From: JAYPUG01 sp038117265
Lineage (GTDB): Bacteria; Pseudomonadota; Alphaproteobacteria; UBA6615
DNA: 14,703 nucleotides
Assembly (NCBI GenBank): GCA_038117265.1
Contig: JAYOFO010000058.1
Location: 1-14,703 of the forward strand
Reading direction: 5' to 3'
Shown: positions 1 through 8,445 of the stretch, piece by piece
Layout: each line of letters opens with the position of its first letter
Numbering within the stretch: the stretch's first letter is position 1
Position numbers and translations under genes: made by a program
The notes under the pieces: generated by a model
The model's input: only the letters and a program-made list of their open reading frames with translations
Databases searched by the model: none
Told to the model about the DNA's origin: nothing

Positions 1-55
1 CTCGTCGGCCGGCGGAATGCACATCAGCCCCTCGACCGGCAGCGCGCGTTCGCGG
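1..55. repeat. 55-bp exact direct repeat, copy 1 (window edge)
   Basis: All 55 bases are identical, in the same orientation, to 976-1030. Identity stops at base 56 (G here, C at 1031); on the left it is cut by the window edge. Copy 2 is natural yggS coding sequence, while copy 1 sits at the extreme end of the sequence and fuses to an unrelated reading frame. Fifty-five is a common final k-mer size of de Bruijn assemblers, whose contigs carry a shared k-mer at branch points. An assembly-graph edge is therefore the likeliest explanation, with a real short duplication as the alternative. Confidence 0.9.
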
Positions 56-228
56 GCTGGATCGCCGCGGCATTCGCCGATGCACGGAACGTCACCCGCG
101 CGCTGCAGTCGGGAGACACCTCCGTCGGCCCCACCGCCCAGCCCTGGGTCGCGCGCGCCAAGCTGGATGCCCTCGACAAGTACGAGACGCTGGTACGAAG
201 CCGCGGCACGGCCGCCGACCCCTCCTGA
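1..228 (+). CDS. C-terminal fragment of an unidentified protein (5' end outside window)
   Basis: The plus-strand frame starting at base 1 is open to a TGA at 226-228 and has no start of its own, so this would be the tail of a gene that begins to the left. From about base 56 the codons almost all end in G or C, as in the neighbouring genes, which supports real coding. The tail contains the stretch AKLDALDKYETLVRSRG and ends TAADPS; there is no membrane segment or motif I recognise. The first 18 codons are suspect, because bases 1-55 exactly copy an internal piece of yggS (976-1030) and would read that gene antisense. The trustworthy part is therefore roughly the last 57 residues. I cannot name a family or function. 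Confidence 0.45.
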   Translation, partial: LVGRRNAHQPLDRQRAFAGWIAAAFADARNVTRALQSGDTSVGPTAQPWVARAKLDALDKYETLVRSRGTAADPS

Positions 229-289
229 TCCGGCCGGGTCTTCCTTGCGAGGCAACACCTCGTCGCTCGTGGAACCGCGCGCGGCCCGC

Positions 290-301
290 TAGAATCCCGG
301 C
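290..301 (+). promoter_or_regulatory. -10 box for the L,D-transpeptidase gene (leaderless layout)
   Basis: TAGAAT at 290-295 matches five of six bases of the -10 consensus and ends six bases before the ATG at 302. Transcription would begin at or next to the A of the start codon. No Shine-Dalgarno sequence lies between them (CCCGGC), which fits a leaderless message. A -35 element is not evident (TCGTGG at 267-272 is poor). A GAATC site, the recognition sequence of the CcrM methylase common in alphaproteobacteria, overlaps the box at 292-296. The placement is seen; promoter activity is inferred. Confidence 0.4.
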
Positions 302-814
302 ATGGATCTCGTCGTGACACCCGGGACGGGTCATGCCGCGCGCCTGGCCGCGTTCGGGCGGACCTACCGGTGCGCCATCGGGCGCGGCGGCGTGTGCCGC
401 GACAAGCGCGAGGGCGACGGTGCGACGCCCGTGGGCGCGTTCGCGTTGCGCGCCGTCTGGTTCCGGCCCGACCGGCTGGCGCCGCCGGCGACCGCCCTGC
501 CGCACCGCCCCATCGCACCCGACGATGGCTGGTGCGACGATCCGGCCCATCCGGCCTACAACCGGCATGTGCGTCTTCCCTTCTCGGCGTCACACGAGAC
601 GCTGTGGCGCGCCGACGCGCTTTACGATTTGATCGTCGTGCCCGGCCACAATGACGACCCGCCCGTGGCGGGCGCGGGCAGTGCGATCTTCATACATTGT
701 GCGGACGCGGCCTGGGGGCCGACCGAGGGCTGCGTGGCGCTCGCGCAGGACGATCTGCTCGGAATCGTGGAACGGCTCGGCCCGGCCAGCCGGCTGATCG
801 TCACGGCCGCCTAG
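302..814 (+). CDS. YkuD-type L,D-transpeptidase catalytic domain protein without signal peptide
   Basis: This 170-residue protein has the L,D-transpeptidase (YkuD) signature near its end: a histidine in IFIHC (H132) followed by TEGC with the presumed nucleophile C144, the equivalent of the H...S/THGC motif. Family members cross-link peptidoglycan stem peptides (3-3 bonds) or attach lipoproteins through a cysteine acyl-enzyme. The ATP-V-GAF segment at 41-47 matches the usual G-x-TPxG strand. There is no signal peptide or transmembrane segment, so export is not explained by the sequence; some short homologues share this lack and may be cytoplasmic. The ATG at 302 has no Shine-Dalgarno but a -10 box six bases upstream. 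The gene converges on yggS, and the two TAG stops share CTAG at 811-814. The domain call is firm; the role in the cell wall is inferred from the family. Confidence 0.82.
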   Translation: MDLVVTPGTGHAARLAAFGRTYRCAIGRGGVCRDKREGDGATPVGAFALRAVWFRPDRLAPPATALPHRPIAPDDGWCDDPAHPAYNRHVRLPFSASHETLWRADALYDLIVVPGHNDDPPVAGAGSAIFIHCADAAWGPTEGCVALAQDDLLGIVERLGPASRLIVTAA

Positions 815-1491
815 CCGCGCGCCTGCCGGGTGCCGAACACGGCGGTGCCGACCCTGACATGGGTCGCGCCGAGTTCGATCGCGGCCTCGTAGTCCGCCGA
901 CATGCCCATGCTCAGCCGATCCAGCCCGTTGCGCGCGGCGATGCGGGCCAGCAGGGCGAAGTGCGGCGCCACCGGCTCGTCGGCCGGCGGAATGCACATC
1001 AGCCCCTCGACCGGCAGCGCGCGTTCGCGGCAATAGGCGATGAAGGCGTCGGCCGCCTCGGGCGCGATGCCCGCCTTCTGCGGCTCCGCACCGGTGTTGA
1101 CCTCGACGAAGCAGCGCCGCGTCGCCCCGATCCGCTCGAACTCGCCGGCCAGCCGGTCGGCGAGCTTCTCCCGGTCGACGGTCTGGATCACGTCGAACAG
1201 CGCCACCGCTTCGCGGACCTTGTTGGTCTGCAGCGGGCCCACGAGGTGGAGTTCGAGGTCGCCCATCGCGGCCCGGTGTGCCTGCCAGTGCGCCTGCGCC
1301 TCCTGCACCCGGTTCTCTCCGAACACGCGCTGGCCTGCCGCCAGCGCCGCGGCGATCCGCGCGTCGGGCTGCATCTTGCTGATCGCCACGAGGGTGACCG
1401 CGTCCGGTGACCGGCCCGCACGCGCCGCGGCGCCGGCGATCCGTTCGCGCACCGCCGCCAGGTGCGCGGCGACCTCCTGTTCCTCGTTCAT
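811..1491 (-). CDS. yggS: YggS/PROSC family pyridoxal-phosphate homeostasis protein
   Basis: YggS (PLPBP) is a cytosolic PLP-carrying protein of alanine-racemase N-terminal fold with no established catalytic activity; it buffers pyridoxal phosphate and affects amino-acid and keto-acid balance. With the start chosen here the protein has 226 residues, normal for the family. Visible motifs in order are LVAISK (PLP lysine K39), FGENRVQEA, HLVGPLQTNK, GAEPQKAG, GLMCIPP and the phosphate-binding LSMGMSADYEAAI...GTAVFG. I chose ATG 1491 because GAGGGTGGA lies seven bases upstream and the family normally begins just before the EEQEVAAHL helix. An in-frame ATG at 1509 and a longer frame to 1560 lack a ribosome site. 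A stretch of this gene (976-1030) is duplicated exactly at the left edge of the window. Confidence 0.93.
   Translation of the reverse strand: MNEEQEVAAHLAAVRERIAGAAARAGRSPDAVTLVAISKMQPDARIAAALAAGQRVFGENRVQEAQAHWQAHRAAMGDLELHLVGPLQTNKVREAVALFDVIQTVDREKLADRLAGEFERIGATRRCFVEVNTGAEPQKAGIAPEAADAFIAYCRERALPVEGLMCIPPADEPVAPHFALLARIAARNGLDRLSMGMSADYEAAIELGATHVRVGTAVFGTRQARG
976..1030. repeat. 55-bp exact direct repeat, copy 2 (inside yggS)
   Basis: This is identical to bases 1-55. It lies in yggS coding sequence covering the conserved GLMCIPPADE region, where it continues smoothly into the rest of the gene on both sides. It is therefore the authentic genomic copy. Confidence 0.9.
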
Positions 1492-1525
1492 CGCGACATC
1501 CACCCTCATCGCGCCGCCGTCAGGC

Positions 1526-1557
1526 CGCGCTGATCCAGCGCGATTTTCGACGCGTCG
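1526..1557. promoter_or_regulatory. Two palindromes in the yggS/JmjC divergent spacer
   Basis: The 87-bp gap between divergently read yggS (start 1491) and the JmjC gene (start 1579) contains two inverted repeats. CGCGCTG-ATC-CAGCGCG (1526-1542) has seven-base arms around a three-base centre. CGACGCGTCG (1548-1557) is a perfect ten-base palindrome. The second falls between the proposed -35 and -10 regions of the JmjC promoter, where a bound repressor would block it. G+C-rich DNA produces such palindromes by chance, so operator function is only a possibility. Confidence 0.3.
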
Positions 1558-1578
1558 CAAACGTACTATAAATGCGCC
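1544..1578 (+). promoter_or_regulatory. Promoter of the JmjC oxygenase gene (leaderless layout)
   Basis: TATAAA at 1567-1572 is a good -10 box (five of six) ending six bases before the ATG at 1579, so the message would start at about the initiator codon. No Shine-Dalgarno lies upstream of the ATG. The -35 region is weak: TTTTCG at 1544-1549 gives a 17-base spacer. The run ACTATAAAT is a clear AT-rich island in G+C-rich DNA. Confidence 0.45.
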
Positions 1579-2787
1579 ATGTCAAAGCGAATCGAAACCT
1601 TCGCCGACCTGATCGCCCCGATCGACGAGGAAACCTTCTTCGCCGAGTACCACGACCGCAAGTACCTCCACATCAAGGCGCCGTCGCCCGACAAGCTCGA
1701 CGACGTGATGAATTGGGAGAAGCTGAGCGCGATCCTCGGCATGACGGCGATCTGGAGCGCGAGCAACCTCAAGCTCGTCCTCGACACCAAGCACATCCCG
1801 GTCGAGCAGTATTGCCGCCCGGTCATCGACCGCAACCACCAGAAGGTGATGCAGCCCGATGCCGACAAGGTAAAGAGCTGGCTGCGTTGCGGCGCCTCGC
1901 TGGTGGCGAACGACATCGACACGCTGCTGCCCGGCATGGCCGCGGCGGCCGACGCGCTCGAGGCCCGGCTCGGCGGCAAGGTCCAGAGCAACCTCTACTG
2001 CTCGTGGCACCAGCACCAGGCCTTCCCGACCCATTTCGACACGCACGAGGTCTATGCCCTGCACGTCGCGGGAGAAAAGGTCTGGCGCATCTATGAGGGC
2101 CGGCTCGACAATCCCATCGCCAACGACGCCTACAAGAACCTCGACGACGACTTCCACAAGGCCAAGCGCGGGGCGGTCGCCGAGGAAGTCACCCTGCGCC
2201 CGGGCGACCTGCTCTACATCCCGCGCGGCCAGTATCACGATGCGCTCGCCTCCAGCGAGGGCTGCATTCATCTGGCGTACGGCGTGACCCACATCATCGG
2301 ATACGACGTGATGACGACGCTGTTCGAGCACGCGCTGGGCGACCGGGTGTTCCGCACCAACATGCCGTTTCGCGAGGCCGGGCCCGACGCGCTGAAAAGC
2401 TGGTTGTCGGAGATGCTGGATGCCTTCACCGCGGTCGGCCGCAGCGACGAGTTCCTGGCGCTGGTCGACGGGATGCGCGACGGCTTCCACTATCATCGCG
2501 GCCAGTTCGACCTGCCCGGCGATGCCCTGCAGTCCGATTCGGGCGAGCGGTTCGGAATCGCGATCAAGAGCGTGAAGGTCGTGCGCAAGGGGCCACAGGC
2601 CCTTTTGGAGAGTGCGCGCGGCAGCGTCCCGATCCCCGACGCGGTGGTCGCGCCGGTGTCGTGGATCGTCGCGCAGGAACAGTTCAGCGGCGACGAGCTG
2701 GCCAGCGCGTTCCCCCAGATCGACGATGCCGGGCGCGCCAAGCTGATCCAGGACCTGACCTCGATGCGGGTCATCGCTCCGCTCTGA
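1579..2787 (+). CDS. JmjC/cupin-fold Fe(II) and 2-oxoglutarate dependent oxygenase
   Basis: This 402-residue soluble protein has the JmjC iron triad: H152-x-D154 in THFDTHEVYALHV and a distal H220 in LYIPRGQYHDA. K167 in EKVWRIY is the likely 2-oxoglutarate-binding position. The layout resembles bacterial ribosomal-protein hydroxylases of the YcfD/RoxA type: an N-terminal region including HDRKYLHIK, a cupin core at about 130-235, a helical middle part, and a C-terminal segment ending in KLIQDLTSMRVIAPL that looks like their winged-helix tail. Such enzymes hydroxylate arginine or histidine side chains of proteins, but the substrate here cannot be read from sequence. ATG 1579 begins MSKRIETF and has a -10 box six bases upstream. 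It converges, 66 bp apart, on a second oxygenase with the same cofactors. The fold call is solid; substrate and exact subfamily are open. Confidence 0.8.
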   Translation: MSKRIETFADLIAPIDEETFFAEYHDRKYLHIKAPSPDKLDDVMNWEKLSAILGMTAIWSASNLKLVLDTKHIPVEQYCRPVIDRNHQKVMQPDADKVKSWLRCGASLVANDIDTLLPGMAAAADALEARLGGKVQSNLYCSWHQHQAFPTHFDTHEVYALHVAGEKVWRIYEGRLDNPIANDAYKNLDDDFHKAKRGAVAEEVTLRPGDLLYIPRGQYHDALASSEGCIHLAYGVTHIIGYDVMTTLFEHALGDRVFRTNMPFREAGPDALKSWLSEMLDAFTAVGRSDEFLALVDGMRDGFHYHRGQFDLPGDALQSDSGERFGIAIKSVKVVRKGPQALLESARGSVPIPDAVVAPVSWIVAQEQFSGDELASAFPQIDDAGRAKLIQDLTSMRVIAPL

Positions 2788-2853
2788 GCGCGGTTCAGCG
2801 CAGAAACCCCGGCCTGCCGGCCGAAAGACGGTTCCCGCGCGGGCCGGGACGGG

Positions 2854-3453
2854 TCAGCAGAACAGCGGCCCGTAGACCCAGCCGACCAGGCTCTTGCGCA
2901 CGCCCTTGGTGACCGGCGTCACCTGATGGGGAAGGTAGGACGGGAAGAACACCGCCATGTTGCGGGTCAAGTCCACCGCCTGAAAGTCGCCGTTATAGAA
3001 CGTCTCGAACGCGCCGCCCTCGTACTCGCTGGGATCGTTGAGCTGAATGGTAAAGCTCAGCTTGCGCTGCCGTGTCCGGCTCTTGTCCTCGGGGCCGAAC
3101 GTGGAATCCACGTGCCAGCCATAGTGCCCGTCGTCGGCGTATTCCGAGTATTGCAGCTCGCCGACATAATCGAGCTGGTAATTGTAGTGAAAGTTGTTCG
3201 CGTAACGGATCTTGTCGGCGATCTCGTTGAACAGGTCGGCCGTCGACTCCTCGGCCTGGACCCAGATGATCTCGCTCTTGCGGACCGCCGGTGCGCTGAC
3301 CTTTTCGGTGCCGAAGGTGGCGACCTCACCGGTTATGGTCGCCTTTCCCGCGACATACGCCTCAAGCTGCGCAAGGCTCCGCGCCGAGAGGAAATCGCGC
3401 GCGGGAAGCAGCGCGGTGTTGGCGGGATTGGGGTTGCGAATCCAGTTCACCAT
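2854..3453 (-). CDS. 2OG-Fe(II) oxygenase, prolyl-4-hydroxylase (P4Hc) fold
   Basis: The protein has 199 residues with a double-stranded beta-helix oxygenase signature: GELQYSEYADDGHYGWHVDS carries H114-x-D116, H176 in LPHQVTPV is the distal iron ligand, and R186 in TKGVRKSLVGW should bind 2-oxoglutarate. LSFTIQLNDPSEYEGGAFE is the characteristic strand pair. It resembles PKHD-type hydroxylases such as PiuC and, from memory, short oxygenases common in marine phage genomes. The substrate is unknown. ATG 3453 is chosen because GGAGG lies seven bases upstream; the frame stays open to 3645, but that extension has mixed codon use. It is transcribed towards the JmjC gene and away from the porin. 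No signal peptide is visible, so it should be cytoplasmic. Confidence 0.82.
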   Translation of the reverse strand: MVNWIRNPNPANTALLPARDFLSARSLAQLEAYVAGKATITGEVATFGTEKVSAPAVRKSEIIWVQAEESTADLFNEIADKIRYANNFHYNYQLDYVGELQYSEYADDGHYGWHVDSTFGPEDKSRTRQRKLSFTIQLNDPSEYEGGAFETFYNGDFQAVDLTRNMAVFFPSYLPHQVTPVTKGVRKSLVGWVYGPLFC

Positions 3454-3919
3454 GGCGATCCCTCCGGGGCAAATTCCCGTCCGCCGGTACGGCGTCGGCC
3501 AACAGCGCCTCGATGCGGCCGACGGTAACCCGCCGTGTCCGAGCCAGGCAAGATCAGGCCGGACCGCGGGCGCCGGCACCGGCCCGTATGCGCGCAAAAG
3601 CCGCACTTCCTGCCAGAACTGGCGAAATCCCGTCACACGGAACATGCCGTCGCCTTGCGAGGGATCGTCACCGGTCGCGCACAGGAAATCGTGGGTTTAG
3701 AGAGGGTTATCCATTGTTGCGAATATGCAACTGTCCCTGAAAAACGTGGCGCAAAATACACAGAATTCGTTGCGATGCGCGGAAAAGGGGCATTTTATGT
3801 GCTCAAGACTTCGCCTACGAGGTCTAGCGTTCGTGAATGCCGCGTTTTCTCGGGGATCCAGAGCCCCGGCACAAGCGGCACCGCGGACGTCATTTCATGA
3901 TCATGGAGGATCAATCGCG
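3454..3919. other. 466-bp intergenic region between the P4H-type oxygenase and the porin
   Basis: I find no convincing gene here. The left third carries the upstream region of the minus-strand oxygenase, with its GGAGG at 3461-3465. Positions about 3690-3800 are clearly poorer in G+C than the surroundings and contain the inverted repeat GTTGC-GAATAT-GCAAC (3716-3731) and a candidate porin promoter (3770-3798). The right end holds a leader of about 115 bases and the porin ribosome site GGAGGA (3905-3910). Small plus-strand frames run through it (for example 3535-3900), but their codon use and sequence look random. Confidence 0.6.
3770..3798 (+). promoter_or_regulatory. Candidate porin promoter
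   Basis: TTGCGA (3770-3775), a 17-base spacer and TTTTAT (3793-3798) each match four of six consensus bases. They lie within the AT-rich part of the gap. Transcription would begin near 3805 and give a leader of roughly 115 nt before the porin ATG, long enough for post-transcriptional control, which is common for porin messages. Other pairings are possible, so this is tentative. Confidence 0.35.
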
Positions 3920-5119
3920 ATGAAAAAATCACTTCTTGCCAGCACGGCTCTGGTTGGCGCAGCCCTTCTGGCCGCACCGGCAAGCGCCGGCACCGTCGGG
4001 TCGAAGGACGATATGGCCGTTAGCCTTGCCGGCGCTGTTATTTTCAGCGTTAACCTGAAGGATCAGGACAGCTCTGCGGGTCGGGGTCGTGGCTACAACT
4101 TCAACGTCAACGAGACCGAAGTCCACGTCAATGCGTCGAACACCGCCGACAACGGCATCAAGTACGGCGTCAGCATCGAGTTCAACGCCGGTGGCGGCGA
4201 CACGACGGTTGCCGACGAGGTCTGGGCGTTCATCGACAGCGAGGTCTGGGGCCGCATCGAAATGGGCGACCAGGACGACGCGACGAACGTTATGCAGGTC
4301 GGTTCGTGGAACGCGCACAAGGGCTGGGGCGGTCCGATCGGCGGCCTCGCCATGCCCTCCAACTGGGGCACGCTCGGGAGCGAGACGCTCAACATGCGTG
4401 CGGACTGGCAGCCGCTGACGACCAACGACGAGACGAAGGTGGTCTACTTCTCGCCGCGTTTCGAGGGCTTCCAGATCGGCGCCTCGCTGACGCCGGACAC
4501 CGGTGAGATTTCGGGCCAGCCCGCAACCCTCGACACCGACAATGACGGTGACTGGAATAACGTCATGGACATCGGCGTCAACTACGCCGGCAAGTTCGAC
4601 GAAGTGGGTGTCGGTCTCTCGATCGGCTACCAGTGGGGCGAAGGCGAGAGCACGTCGGGCGCGTCTCATCTTGAAGAGGATCTCGAGATCCTCGGCATCG
4701 GCGGTAAGGTCGACTTCGCCGGCTTCACCATCGGCGCGCACTACCGCGACTACGGCACTACGGGCCTGACTTCGGCCAACGCGCGTCTCGGCGCCGACCA
4801 GGGCACCCAGTGGTCGGTCGGTGTTGGCTACGGGGCTGGCCCGTGGGGCATCAGCGCCTGGTACCTGACGGCCGAGAAGAACAACACCAGCACGTCGCCG
4901 TCTGCCGCACGCACGACCGAAGTCACGCGCTTCGGCCTGGGTGCGGGCTACAATGTGGCGCCGGGCTGGTTGCTGCGTGCGGACATCGAGTGGCTCGACC
5001 ACCAGAACATCGGCGGCACCCGGACCGGTTCGATTGCCACCGTCACGCCGACGGGTGTTGGCACGACGACCGACAACGACGGTACGGCGTTCATGCTCAC
5101 CAACCTGTTCTCCTTCTAA
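3920..5119 (+). CDS. Outer-membrane porin, alphaproteobacterial type
   Basis: This is a general diffusion porin of the alphaproteobacterial (Rhodobacter-like, Porin_4) class, forming a trimeric beta-barrel for small hydrophilic solutes. The 399-residue precursor starts with a clear Sec signal peptide (MKKSLLAS, a hydrophobic core, then ASA), with cleavage expected after residue 23. The mature part is rich in glycine, aspartate and alternating polar/aromatic strands (for example NGIKYGVSIEFNAGG and FGLGAGYNVAPGWLLRADIEW). It ends in FMLTNLFSF, whose final phenylalanine is the usual barrel-assembly signal. ATG 3920 has GGAGGA nine bases upstream; the longer open frame to 3725 does not look coding. 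It is monocistronic, with a long leader and a strong terminator 26 bases after the stop, as expected for an abundant protein. Pore specificity is not readable. Confidence 0.9.
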   Translation: MKKSLLASTALVGAALLAAPASAGTVGSKDDMAVSLAGAVIFSVNLKDQDSSAGRGRGYNFNVNETEVHVNASNTADNGIKYGVSIEFNAGGGDTTVADEVWAFIDSEVWGRIEMGDQDDATNVMQVGSWNAHKGWGGPIGGLAMPSNWGTLGSETLNMRADWQPLTTNDETKVVYFSPRFEGFQIGASLTPDTGEISGQPATLDTDNDGDWNNVMDIGVNYAGKFDEVGVGLSIGYQWGEGESTSGASHLEEDLEILGIGGKVDFAGFTIGAHYRDYGTTGLTSANARLGADQGTQWSVGVGYGAGPWGISAWYLTAEKNNTSTSPSAARTTEVTRFGLGAGYNVAPGWLLRADIEWLDHQNIGGTRTGSIATVTPTGVGTTTDNDGTAFMLTNLFSF

Positions 5120-5145
5120 GCTGGCTTACAGCTTCGAACGTAAAG

Positions 5146-5178
5146 CAGGGCGGCAGTTTTCTGCCGCCCTGTTTTTTT
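5146..5178 (+). terminator. Intrinsic terminator of the porin gene
   Basis: CAGGGCGGCAG (5146-5156) pairs perfectly with CTGCCGCCCTG (5161-5171) around a TTTT loop, giving an eleven-base-pair stem followed at once by seven T residues (5172-5178). It starts 26 bases after the porin stop and is the strongest rho-independent terminator in the window. Confidence 0.95.
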
Positions 5179-5261
5179 GTGCCCGATTCTCTGCTAATGA
5201 AATACAGGAATCCAAAACGACAGCACCGTGTTGATGGGCCGCGGGAACTGGAACCGAAACC

Positions 5262-5780
5262 ATGAACGCCAATCGAATCCTTCGGCTCGCCGCCGTGTTC
5301 GCCCTGATCGGGCTTACCGCCTGTGAAGGGGTCTCGCGCGAGCGCGCTTCGGCCGACAGTTACGAAGACAGCCTGAGGAAGAGCGCCGGCAAGCTGTTCG
5401 GCGATGATATCAACCTGTTTGGCGGCAAAGACGACGACCACACCACAAACTCGGGCATCGGGGTGAACGGCTTCCTCTGGCGCGCCTCGCTCGACACGCT
5501 GTCGTTCCTGCCGCTGTCGTCGGCGGACCCGTTCGGCGGTGTGATCATCACCGACTGGTACGCACCGCCCGAAAGCCCGGAAGAACGCTTCAAGGTCACG
5601 GTCTATATCCTCGGGCGCCAACTGCGCTCGGACGGGGTGCGCGTCGCCGTGTTCCGCCAGAAGCGCGAAGACGGCGCCGACTGGCAGGATGCGCGGACCG
5701 GCACCTCGACGGCCACGAGCCTGGAGAACGCGATCCTCGCGCGCGCGCGCGAGCTGCGCGTTGCCCTGGGCGACGGCTGA
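5262..5780 (+). CDS. DUF3576 family lipoprotein
   Basis: This 172-residue protein has a lipoprotein signal: a positive start (MNANRILR), a hydrophobic stretch, and lipobox LTAC with C21 as the lipidated residue. The mature part contains VNGFLWRASLDTLSFLPL, a segment with ADPFGGVIITDWY, and ERFKVTVYILGRQLRSDGVRV, features I associate with DUF3576, a family of unknown function found in alphaproteobacteria next to leuS. It should be anchored in the inner or outer membrane facing the periplasm. The ATG at 5262 is preceded by only a weak purine-rich site (GGAACTGGAACC). It follows the porin terminator and precedes leuS by 94 bp in the same direction, so the two may be co-transcribed. Two lipoprotein genes (this one and lptE) flanking leuS suggests an envelope role, but that is inference. 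Confidence 0.82.
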   Translation: MNANRILRLAAVFALIGLTACEGVSRERASADSYEDSLRKSAGKLFGDDINLFGGKDDDHTTNSGIGVNGFLWRASLDTLSFLPLSSADPFGGVIITDWYAPPESPEERFKVTVYILGRQLRSDGVRVAVFRQKREDGADWQDARTGTSTATSLENAILARARELRVALGDG

Positions 5781-5874
5781 CCGGAGCGTCGAGAACCCCG
5801 TCATCTGACCCGACAGCGTTTTTCGCGCAGGGGGGCGGGCGGCAACGCCCACCGGCGCAACGAGAATCACGATC

Positions 5875-8437
<2,563 letters not shown>

Positions 8438-8445
<8 letters not shown>

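Noticed and set aside
248..262. Small hairpin CGAGG-CAACA-CCTCG after the partial gene as a terminator
   Set aside because: It has a five-base stem and no T tract.
2788..2853. Hairpins between the convergent oxygenases (CGGCC-TGCC-GGCCG at 2810-2823 and CCCGCGCGGG at 2834-2843) as a terminator
   Set aside because: The stems are short and no T run follows on either strand; such palindromes are expected by chance in DNA this rich in G+C.
3109..3114. CACGTG core in the P4H-type oxygenase gene as a third parS
   Set aside because: The flanks do not match GTTTC/GAAAC; only the six-base centre agrees.
3454..3645. In-frame N-terminal extension of the P4H-type oxygenase (64 residues, from MFRVTGFRQFW)
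   Set aside because: A strong GGAGG seven bases before ATG 3453 decides the start, codon use upstream is mixed, and the extension adds nothing resembling the fold.
3707..3715. TTATCCATT as a DnaA box upstream of the porin
   Set aside because: Only seven of nine bases match, it is isolated, and it lies far from the partition genes.
3535..3900. Plus-strand open frame of 121 codons in the porin upstream region
   Set aside because: No ribosome site, random-looking composition, and it overlaps the likely promoter and the AT-rich control region.
5781..5874. Leader between DUF3576 and leuS as a T-box or other riboswitch
   Set aside because: It is only 94 bases long, there is no T-box sequence or specifier loop, and the GGGCG/CGCCC pairing is explained by base composition.
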